A stretch of 64,000 nt of DNA from Accumulibacter sp003538495 (lineage in GTDB: Bacteria; Pseudomonadota; Gammaproteobacteria; Burkholderiales; Rhodocyclaceae): the NCBI RefSeq assembly GCF_029255145.1, contig NZ_JAPUVQ010000110.1:1-64000 (forward strand), given 5' to 3'. Positions 49,954 to 57,562 of the stretch are shown piece after piece (positions within the stretch are counted from its first letter, which is position 1; every line of letters starts with the position of its first letter). The position numbers and the translations under genes were made by a program. The notes beneath the pieces are model-generated. The model did no database searches. It had not been told where the DNA came from and worked only from the letters and a program-made list of their open reading frames with translations.

Positions 49954-50168
49954 TTACCGAAGCGACTTTCGGCGAGCCGGGCAATAGCTACCGGCGCGCT
50001 TTTTCCCCCGGTGACGACTTCTACGCCGTGCTGCTCGATGCCCATCGCGAGCTTTCGGACGAGCAGAGTACGCTACTCAATGCGCGCTTGATCCTTCTCA
50101 TGGCCAATCACATCGGTGACCTCGGTGTGCTGCGCGAAGCCTTGAGGATCGCCGGCGAAGAGTGTTAG
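49941..50168 (+). CDS. DUF2783 small protein
   Basis: A 75-residue protein: FSPGDDFYAVLLDAHRELSDEQSTLLNARLILLMANHIGDLGVLREAL, matching the DUF2783 family. The family occurs directly downstream of FAD monooxygenases and MBL-fold hydrolases, but its role is unknown. It overlaps the monooxygenase 3' end. It still looks intact while its partners do not. Confidence 0.8.
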   Translation: MATLITEATFGEPGNSYRRAFSPGDDFYAVLLDAHRELSDEQSTLLNARLILLMANHIGDLGVLREALRIAGEEC

Positions 50169-50202
50169 CGGGAGTGCGTGGGCCACTCCTGCAGATGCCG
50201 CG

Positions 50203-52326
50203 GTGGTCGTCAGCGGCGATTGCGGCGGTGTCGCGCGCCGGCGCTGGAGCCTGCGCGTGAGTCCGGGCCTGCAGGTGGCGCTGCACGCGGTTCTGGCCGT
50301 CTTCGCTTGCGCACTGGGCAGCTTCATCGCGCTGCACCATCCGCTGTGGCCACTGCCGCTGACGGTGACCTTTCTGGCCTGGTCGACGGCGGTCTTCCTG
50401 CGTCCGGCGATCTGGCCGCTGGTACTGCCGGCCTTGCTGCCGGTCGCCGGCCTGGCGCCGTGGACCGGCTGGATCGTTGTCGAAGAGTTCGATTTGCTGG
50501 CCCTCGGCGCCGCGCTGGGATGCCATGCCCGGCTGGTCCTCCGGCGATCGCCGCCGGCGGGCCGGGCCGTCGCCGGCGTGGTGCCGTGGCGCCAGAGCCG
50601 GCCGCGGCGGGCCCGGTGGTTTGCTCTGGCCCGGATCGGGCTCGGCCTGCTGGCGGCGTCCTGGCTGCTGGCCCTGGTGCGTGGCCTGATGGCTGCCAGT
50701 GCCGGCGCCGGTCCTGACAGCGTTCCGCCGGGGTGGTTCGCTGCTTACGAAGATCCCTTGAACAGCCTGCGAACGGGCAAGAGCCTGCTGCTGATTCTGT
50801 TGCTCCTGCCTTCGCTGCGCAGCCTGCTCGACGGGGCGCCCGAACTGCTGGCGCGACGCCTCGCGGCGGGAGTGGCGACCGGACTGGCGCTGGCGTCGCT
50901 GGCGATTCTCGGCGAGCGCGCCGGCTATCCGGGGCTGCTGGATTTCTCGACTGCGTATCGCAGCACGGCGCTGTTCTGGGAGATGCACGTTGGTGGCGCG
51001 GCGCTGGATGCCTTTCTCGCCATGGCCGTGCCGTTTGCCGTGCACGCGGTGCTGCGCGCGCCCGGCCCGCTCGCCTGGGTACTCGCCGCAGCGCTGGCGT
51101 TGATTGCCGCCTACGCTGGGCTGACCAGTTTTTCGCGCGGCGTCTATCTGAGCGTCGGGTTTTCCTTGACCGTCCTGGCGGGCCTGCTGTGCTCGACTGC
51201 AGCGGGGGCTTCGCCGCCGGCTCAGGCGGCCGTTGTCCGGCCGTCGGAGCGCTGGCGGGTGTGGGGTGGCCGGGTGTTGGTGGGGGTGCTGATCTGCGAG
51301 CTGGTCGCGGTGCTGGCGCTCGGAGACTTCATGGGCCGTCGCTTGTCGGCCAGTGCGCGCGATCTGGGTGGGCGCCTGCAGCACTGGTCCGAAGGATTGA
51401 GCCTGCTGCGCAGTCCGGCGGAGGTCCTGTTCGGCAGGGGACTCGGGCGTTTTCCGGCGAACTACTCGCAGGCGGTGCCCGGGCGCGAGATGCCGGGTCG
51501 ACTGCGCGTCATCGATCTACCGGGGCAGGCTCAGGGAAGCTACCTGCGCCTCTTCGGTCCGCGCCACAACGAGCACCTGCGCGGCGCCTTCGACCTGCTG
51601 CAGCGCGTACCGGCGCTGGCTGAGGGGCCTTACACGGTGGTCCTCGAACTGCGGGCGGCGCGACTGGCCCGGCTGCGTGTCGAGCTGTGCCAGCGGCACC
51701 TGCTGTACGCCGTGCCCTGCGGTCGTAGCGGCGTCTTGGTGCACCAGGGCGGCGAGCAATGGCAACAGGTGTCGCTGGGGCTGAGGTCGAACAAGCAGAC
51801 GGGCGGCTGGTGGCGGCAGGCGGGGCCCGGATTCATCAGCTTGCAGTTCGCCGGACCGGCCGACTACATCGATATCGGCAAGGTCAGCGTGCTCGCCGCC
51901 GATGGTCGCGAGCTGCTGCGCAATGCCGCCTTTTCGGACGGGCTGAGGCATTGGTTCTTTGCCGGGCACGACTACTTCGTCCCCTGGCATATCGACAACC
52001 TGTTTCTCGAACTGCTGATTGATCAGGGAGCGATCGGGCTGCTGCTGCTGCTCGGCCTGCTGGTTCTGGCCTTTGCCAACCTGCTTGGCGGTCCCGGCCG
52101 AGCGCAGACGCTGGCGCCCTACCTGCTGGCCTCGCTGCTGGCTGCTGTGGTGGTTGGTATGGTTTCGAGCCTGCTCGACATGCCGCGGACTGCTTTCCTG
52201 TTCTTCTTGCTGCTATGCTTTGCCCTGTTCCTCGACGAGGAGCCCGCCGCGGACCCTCCCCGAACGCCTGTCTGCCCGCCGGAAAAAGCGATTGCAGACC
52301 TCTCGCAGAGTAAAATTACGGCATAA
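50203..52326 (+). CDS. Wzy/WaaL-type exopolysaccharide polymerase or ligase
   Basis: A 707-residue membrane protein with about ten hydrophobic segments. The region FSRGVYLSVGFSLTVLAG and GRGLGRFPANYSQ are typical of the O-antigen ligase/polymerase superfamily. It carries an unusual periplasmic insertion of about 150 residues (roughly 435-585) that reads like a beta-sandwich: LRLFGPRHNEHLRGAF, GPYTVVLELRAARLARLRVELC, and GFISLQFAGPADYIDIGKVSVL. The insertion ends just before HIDNLFLELLIDQG, the conserved His motif. GTG 50203 is taken as start. First gene of the polysaccharide region. Confidence 0.8.
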   Translation: MVVSGDCGGVARRRWSLRVSPGLQVALHAVLAVFACALGSFIALHHPLWPLPLTVTFLAWSTAVFLRPAIWPLVLPALLPVAGLAPWTGWIVVEEFDLLALGAALGCHARLVLRRSPPAGRAVAGVVPWRQSRPRRARWFALARIGLGLLAASWLLALVRGLMAASAGAGPDSVPPGWFAAYEDPLNSLRTGKSLLLILLLLPSLRSLLDGAPELLARRLAAGVATGLALASLAILGERAGYPGLLDFSTAYRSTALFWEMHVGGAALDAFLAMAVPFAVHAVLRAPGPLAWVLAAALALIAAYAGLTSFSRGVYLSVGFSLTVLAGLLCSTAAGASPPAQAAVVRPSERWRVWGGRVLVGVLICELVAVLALGDFMGRRLSASARDLGGRLQHWSEGLSLLRSPAEVLFGRGLGRFPANYSQAVPGREMPGRLRVIDLPGQAQGSYLRLFGPRHNEHLRGAFDLLQRVPALAEGPYTVVLELRAARLARLRVELCQRHLLYAVPCGRSGVLVHQGGEQWQQVSLGLRSNKQTGGWWRQAGPGFISLQFAGPADYIDIGKVSVLAADGRELLRNAAFSDGLRHWFFAGHDYFVPWHIDNLFLELLIDQGAIGLLLLLGLLVLAFANLLGGPGRAQTLAPYLLASLLAAVVVGMVSSLLDMPRTAFLFFLLLCFALFLDEEPAADPPRTPVCPPEKAIADLSQSKITA

Positions 52327-52592
52327 GCCATTCGGAGCAATAATACAATAACATGTTTTATCATACGCTTATGACTATTTCTCAAGTTGGTTTCGTTGTC
52401 CCGGAGGGGCGCCTGGCGGTTTGCCACAAGGCGTATTGCCCGCTCCCTGTGCATTAGGTCACGGTCTTCATTTCTCTGCACTGATAGCCTTCGTTTCGTG
52501 ACGTTCGCCGAGTTGTCCTGGTCTCAATCCAGGTTTCCGCAGGCCGGTCATCAACGACAGGTTTTCAGGTTCGCACTTGCAAGGGGTCTATC
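52327..52592 (+). other. AT-richer gap before the priming transferase
   Basis: These 266 bases contain a lower-GC stretch (52335-52385). No gene, tRNA or clear sigma54 site was seen. It probably holds the promoter of the 52593-60349 transcript. Confidence 0.4.
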
Positions 52593-53975
52593 GTGATCAA
52601 GGTGTTCAATCATTGGTTTTATCGGACGACCATAGCCCGGGTGGTGATCGACCTGATGTTCCCGGTGCTCTGTGTGATCCTTGCCGCCATCTGGATTGGG
52701 CGCGGAGGTCAGCTCGCCCTTGAGAAAGTGGCTTTCTATGCGGTGATCTTTGCGCTTGCGACGATCGTCTTCAGCGCCTGGCTGGGCATCTATCAACGGG
52801 TCCACAGCCGTACCCGGACAGAGACCAGGGCGCGGGCGGTGTTGTCCCTCTACCTGGCAATTCCGCTGGCCTATGCCGTTTTTGCGCTGCTGTCGGTAGC
52901 CGAGGTCGATCGAGGTTACCTGCTCCTTTCCGGATTGGCGGCGCTGTTTGCGACGCTGGTTCACCGGGTTCATTCGGCGCACAGCCGCACGGGTTTGCTG
53001 CTCAGTCACCGGGTACTGGTTTTTGGTGCCGGCGAGGAGGCGGAGAACGTCGGCCGCGTGCTGCGCAAGTCCGATCCGGAAATCCAGATCGTCGGTTTCT
53101 ATCCCAGCCCTACCGACCTGGAGATTATCGTTCCGGCACAGGTCCTGCTGCCGCGCGAGATGTCGCTGTCGGACACCGCGCATTCCCTGAAGGTGGATGA
53201 AATCATCGTCGCCGTTCGCGAACGCCGCGGTGGTGCGCTGCCCCTGCGTGAACTCCTGGACTGCAAGCTTTCGGGCGTCAAGGTCCTCGATCTGGCCAGC
53301 TACTTCGAACGTGCGCTCGGGCAGATCCGGATCGATTCGCTGCGTGTCAGCTGGCTGATTTTCGGCGAGGGGTTTCGGCAGAGCTGGCGGCGAACCAGCA
53401 TCAAGCGCCTGTTCGATATCGTCGTCGCGGCTTTCTTGCTGCTGCTGGCCATGCCGGTGATGCTGCTGACGGCGATTCTGATCGTTATCGAGGATGGCTT
53501 TCCTGTCTTCTACCGGCAGGAGCGGGTTGGCCTCGATGGCCGCTTGTTCAATGTCATCAAGTTTCGCAGCATGCGTAACGATGCAGAAAGCGATGGCCAA
53601 CCGCGCTGGGCGACGGCCAACGACAGTCGCGTGACGCGGGTCGGGAGGTTCATCCGCAAGCTGCGCATCGACGAGTTGCCGCAGTTGTATAGTGTGCTCA
53701 CCGGCGATATGAGTCTGGTTGGGCCGCGTCCCGAGCGTCCGTTTTTCGTCGACCAGCTGACCCGCGACGTCCCGTTCTATGCCGTGCGCCACAGCGTCAA
53801 GCCGGGGGTGACCGGCTGGGCGCAGGTCAGTTACCACTACGGTTCGACGGTCGACGATTCGATCCAGAAGCTCCAATATGACTTGTTCTATGTCAAGAAC
53901 CACAGCCTGTTCCTGGATATCGTGATTCTCTTTCAGACGGTCGGCGTCGTCTTGACCGGAAAAGGCGCCCAATGA
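52593..53975 (+). CDS. Undecaprenyl-phosphate sugar transferase (PEP-CTERM/XrtA system, TIGR03013-like)
   Basis: A 460-residue polyprenyl-phosphate sugar transferase. About four N-terminal membrane helices are followed by a Rossmann-like domain (VLVFGAGEEAENVGRVLRKSD) and the C-terminal catalytic domain of the WcaJ/WbaP type. Catalytic-domain motifs are KRLFDIVVAAFLLLL, YRQERVGLDGRLFNVIKFRSM, LPQLYSVLTGDMSLVGPRPERP and VKPGVTGWAQVSYHYGS. It puts the first sugar on the lipid carrier. Members with this architecture travel with prsK/prsR/prsT and exosortase A genes. GTG is the start. Confidence 0.88.
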   Translation: MIKVFNHWFYRTTIARVVIDLMFPVLCVILAAIWIGRGGQLALEKVAFYAVIFALATIVFSAWLGIYQRVHSRTRTETRARAVLSLYLAIPLAYAVFALLSVAEVDRGYLLLSGLAALFATLVHRVHSAHSRTGLLLSHRVLVFGAGEEAENVGRVLRKSDPEIQIVGFYPSPTDLEIIVPAQVLLPREMSLSDTAHSLKVDEIIVAVRERRGGALPLRELLDCKLSGVKVLDLASYFERALGQIRIDSLRVSWLIFGEGFRQSWRRTSIKRLFDIVVAAFLLLLAMPVMLLTAILIVIEDGFPVFYRQERVGLDGRLFNVIKFRSMRNDAESDGQPRWATANDSRVTRVGRFIRKLRIDELPQLYSVLTGDMSLVGPRPERPFFVDQLTRDVPFYAVRHSVKPGVTGWAQVSYHYGSTVDDSIQKLQYDLFYVKNHSLFLDIVILFQTVGVVLTGKGAQ

Positions 53976-54036
53976 AGCTTCTGCTGCTGGGCGCGGCGTG
54001 TTCGCCGGTGTCGATTCGGGAGGAGCGCTGCCGGTG

Positions 54037-56163
54037 ATGGACAGCAAGATGGCAATCATCTCCACCTGGAGTTACGGCTTGGCTGGCATCCTGGCGGCCT
54101 TGCTGGCGCTCTACCTGGCGTCCGGCTGGCGCGCTGGCGGTCGCAGCCGCGCGATGTTCCTGGCGGTTAGCCTGTGTGCGCTGTGGGGCTTGCTCGGAAT
54201 GACCTTCGCGATCACCGGCCAGGCGATCTTCTTTGCTGGCGGCCTGTTGGCAGATGCGCTGCGCTTCGGCGGCTGGTATCTGTTCCTGCTCGTTCTGATG
54301 AAGCCGGAGGCGCCCGAGGGCCAACGTTCTCCGGGCCGCTGCGGTTGGTTGGGCGCGGTCGCGGTGCTGCTGTTCATCGTCGGCTTCGGGTCGCAGCTCC
54401 TGGTGGTCTCGGGGATCGATCTGGTGATTGCCTACATGGTGCTGCCATCGCAACGCGTGGCCCTGTTCGCGTCGCTGGCCATGAGCGTCTTCGGCCTGGT
54501 GCTGATCGAGCAGTTGTTTCGCAAGGTGTCACCTGATTTTCGCTGGAGCATCAAGCCCCTGTGCCTCGGCCTGGGCGGGACATTTCTGTTCGACCTGTAT
54601 CTGTACTCCGATGCGCTGTTGTTCAACCGGGTTGACGTGGACGCCTTCAGCATCCGCGGTTTTGCGCATGCGGTTGGCCTGCCGCTGGTTGCCTTGTCGG
54701 CGATCCGAAGCCATGACTGGAAGCGCCGGCTGGTGATGTCGCAGCGCGCCGCCGTGCAGTCCGCGACGCTGGTGATCGTTGGTATCTACCTCCTGTTCAT
54801 GGCTTCGGCGGGCTATTACGTGCGCCTGTTTGGCGGCGAATGGGGGCGTGCTCTGCAACTGGCGCTGCTCTTTGCCGCGATGCTGGTGCTGGTGGCTCTG
54901 ACCTTCTCGGGTTCGATGCGGGCACGGCTGCGGGTCCAGGTCGGCAAGCACTTCTTCAGCTACCGCTACGACTATCGCGAAGAGTGGCTGCGCTTCACGC
55001 AGACGCTTTCCTCGCAGGATGGGTTCTCGGGTATGGGGCGTCATGCTGTGCGCGGCCTCGCCGACATGGTCGAGAGCCCGGGTGGTGCGCTGTGGCTGAA
55101 GGATCCCTCGGGTCGTTTCTTTGCCCAGGCGGCGTGCTGGAACATGCCGGTGTCGGTGGCCACCGAGGATCAGGGGAGCCCCTTGTGCAAGTTCCTGGTC
55201 GATAGCGGCTGGGTGATCAACCTCGAGGAGTATCGTTCGCTGCCGCGGCGCTACGACGGACTGACGCTGCCTTCCTGGCTGGTCGAGGTGCCGAACGCCT
55301 GGCTGGTCGTGCCGTTGACCACCGGCAACGAGTTGATCGCTTTTGTGGTGCTGGCCACGGCGCGCGCCAGGATCGACGTGAATTGGGAGGTAAATGACCT
55401 CCTGAAGACCGCTGGCCGTCAGGCAGGCGCCTTTCTCGGGCAGATGCAGGGCAGCGAAGCGTTGCTCGAAGTCCGCAAGTTCGACTCGTTCAACCGGATG
55501 TCGGCGTTTGTCGTCCATGACCTGAAGAACATCGTCGCGCAGTTGTCGCTGATGCTCAAGAACGCCGAGCGCCACCGCGACAACCCGGAGTTCCAGAAGG
55601 ACATGCTGATGACCGTAGAGAACTCCGTCGAGCGGATGCGACAGTTGATGCTGCAACTGCGCGAAGGCGCCACCCCGCTCGACGGCCCGCGCGGGATCGA
55701 TCTGACTGATGCGGCCCGACGCATCCAGACCGCCAAGTCCGGGCAGGGAAGGGACGTGGAATTGACGATCGAGGAGCGACTTGTTGCCCGTGGGCACGAA
55801 GACCGGATCGAACGGGTGATCGGCCACCTGGTGCAGAACGCCCTGGAGGCGACGGAAGAGGGCGGGCGGGTGTGGCTGCGGATCGCCCGGCAGGGGACCA
55901 ACGCCTTGGTCGAGGTCGGCGACACCGGCCATGGAATGAGTCCCGAATTCGTCCGCGAGCGGCTGTTCAAGCCCTTTCAGACGACCAAGCCGACGGGGAT
56001 GGGGATCGGCGCCTACGAGAGTTTCCAGTATGTCAATGAGTTGGGGGGCACGCTGTCGGTCGACAGCGCCGTCGATGCCGGGACGCAGGTGAAACTGCTG
56101 TTGCCACTGTTTGACGCGGGTTCGGGCATCGACGCCGCTGGCGCTCCGAAGGAGCAGGAATGA
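54037..56163 (+). CDS. prsK: PEP-CTERM system histidine kinase PrsK
   Basis: A kinase of about 708 residues. Around eight N-terminal membrane helices (to about residue 285) are followed by a GAF domain (about 320-460). The dimerisation box with the phospho-acceptor is SAFVVHDLKNIVAQLSLML, and the ATP domain has LVQNALEATEEGG, GDTGHGM and GMGIGAYE. It senses an unknown signal and controls PEP-CTERM protein and polysaccharide genes through PrsR. ATG 54037 or GTG 54034, after GGAGGAG, are likely starts. The stop overlaps prsR as ATGA. Confidence 0.9.
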   Translation: MDSKMAIISTWSYGLAGILAALLALYLASGWRAGGRSRAMFLAVSLCALWGLLGMTFAITGQAIFFAGGLLADALRFGGWYLFLLVLMKPEAPEGQRSPGRCGWLGAVAVLLFIVGFGSQLLVVSGIDLVIAYMVLPSQRVALFASLAMSVFGLVLIEQLFRKVSPDFRWSIKPLCLGLGGTFLFDLYLYSDALLFNRVDVDAFSIRGFAHAVGLPLVALSAIRSHDWKRRLVMSQRAAVQSATLVIVGIYLLFMASAGYYVRLFGGEWGRALQLALLFAAMLVLVALTFSGSMRARLRVQVGKHFFSYRYDYREEWLRFTQTLSSQDGFSGMGRHAVRGLADMVESPGGALWLKDPSGRFFAQAACWNMPVSVATEDQGSPLCKFLVDSGWVINLEEYRSLPRRYDGLTLPSWLVEVPNAWLVVPLTTGNELIAFVVLATARARIDVNWEVNDLLKTAGRQAGAFLGQMQGSEALLEVRKFDSFNRMSAFVVHDLKNIVAQLSLMLKNAERHRDNPEFQKDMLMTVENSVERMRQLMLQLREGATPLDGPRGIDLTDAARRIQTAKSGQGRDVELTIEERLVARGHEDRIERVIGHLVQNALEATEEGGRVWLRIARQGTNALVEVGDTGHGMSPEFVRERLFKPFQTTKPTGMGIGAYESFQYVNELGGTLSVDSAVDAGTQVKLLLPLFDAGSGIDAAGAPKEQE

Positions 56164-57518
56164 GTTCCGAGAAGTTGCCCCACCTGCTGATCGTCGAGGA
56201 CGATCGGGCGCTGCAGAAACAGATCCGCTGGGCTTTTGACCAGTACGAAGCGTTGACTGCGGAGGATCGCGAGGGCGCGCTGGCACAGGTCCGTCGCCAC
56301 CTGCCGCCGGTGGTGACGATGGATCTCGGTTTGCCGCCCGATGCCGATTCTGTCTCGGAAGGTTTCAAGCTGCTGGAAGAGATTCTGACGCTGGCGCCCG
56401 ACACCAAGGTCATCGTCCTTACCGGGCAGAACGACCGGGCCAACGCCTTGCGCGCTGTTTCGCTGGGTGCTTACGACTTCTTCGCCAAGCCCTTCGAGAT
56501 CGAGATGCTCGGCTTGACAATCCAGCGTGCCTATCGTCTCTATGAGCTGCAACAGGAGAACCGGCGGCTGCAGTCGATGCAGCAGCCCGATGTCCTGTCT
56601 GGTTTGCTGACGCGTGACCCGGACTTGCTGCGCGTCTGTCGCACGATCGAAAAAGTTGCGGTCAGCGATGCGACGGTACTGCTGCTCGGTGAGAGCGGTA
56701 CCGGCAAGGAAGTCCTGGCGCGTGCGGTGCACGAGTCGTCGCCGCGGCGCCGAGAGCGATTCGTGGCCATCAACTGTGCGGCGATCCCCGACAATCTGCT
56801 GGAAAGCGAGCTTTTCGGGTACGAGAAGGGCGCTTTCACGGGCGCTGCCCGGACCACGCTGGGGAAGATCGAAACCGCGAACGGCGGCACTTTGATGCTC
56901 GACGAGATCGGCGACCTCCCGCACGCCCTGCAAGCCAAGCTGCTGCGCTTTCTGCAGGAACGCGTGATCGAGCGGATCGGCGGACGCAACGAGATACCGG
57001 TCAACGTGCGGATCGTCTGCGCGACGCATCAGGACCTGAAATCGCTGATCGCTGATGGGCGCTTCCGTGAGGATTTGTACTATCGACTGGCGGAGATTGT
57101 GGTCAATATTCCGCCATTGCGTGCTCGCTCAGGCGATGCCACGCTGCTGGCACACGCCTTCGTCAGGCGTTTCGCGGCAGAACAGAATCGCGGCGCGATG
57201 ACCATTCGCGAAGATGCCCTGCGGGCGATTGAGGCGCACAACTGGCCGGGCAACGTTCGCGAACTCGAGAATTGCATCAAACGGGCGGTGATCATGGCCG
57301 ACGGCAATCAGCTCACCGCCGATGACATTGGTCTGGCTGGTGGCGGAGCGCAGGACGCGATGCTGCTGGACCTGCGACACGCTCGTGACGACGCTGAAAG
57401 GCGGGTGATCATCACCGCTTTGGCGCGCGCCGACGGGAACGTTGTCAGGGCCGCCGAGTTGATTGGCGTCAGCCGCCCGACCCTGTACGATCTGATGCAT
57501 CGTTTCGGACTGAAGTAG
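56160..57518 (+). CDS. prsR: Sigma54-dependent response regulator PrsR
   Basis: A 452-residue NtrC-type activator. The receiver domain has LLIVEDDRALQKQ and VTMDLGLPPD with the phosphorylation Asp. The AAA+ domain has GESGTGKEVLARA, the sigma54 contact loop ELFGYEKGAFTGAA, and LMLDEIGDLPHALQAKLLRFLQ. The C-terminus is a Fis-type HTH (VVRAAELIGVSRPTLYDLMHRFG). It would activate sigma54 promoters of PEP-CTERM genes. Overlaps prsK. Confidence 0.93.
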   Translation: MSSEKLPHLLIVEDDRALQKQIRWAFDQYEALTAEDREGALAQVRRHLPPVVTMDLGLPPDADSVSEGFKLLEEILTLAPDTKVIVLTGQNDRANALRAVSLGAYDFFAKPFEIEMLGLTIQRAYRLYELQQENRRLQSMQQPDVLSGLLTRDPDLLRVCRTIEKVAVSDATVLLLGESGTGKEVLARAVHESSPRRRERFVAINCAAIPDNLLESELFGYEKGAFTGAARTTLGKIETANGGTLMLDEIGDLPHALQAKLLRFLQERVIERIGGRNEIPVNVRIVCATHQDLKSLIADGRFREDLYYRLAEIVVNIPPLRARSGDATLLAHAFVRRFAAEQNRGAMTIREDALRAIEAHNWPGNVRELENCIKRAVIMADGNQLTADDIGLAGGGAQDAMLLDLRHARDDAERRVIITALARADGNVVRAAELIGVSRPTLYDLMHRFGLK

Positions 57519-57562
57519 CCTTTTTCTTGACGGACAATCTTTGCCACTCTGTGGGGATCATC

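Noticed and set aside
54529..56286. 585-codon minus-strand frame across prsK
   Set aside because: Antisense shadow; prsK motifs on the plus strand are unambiguous.
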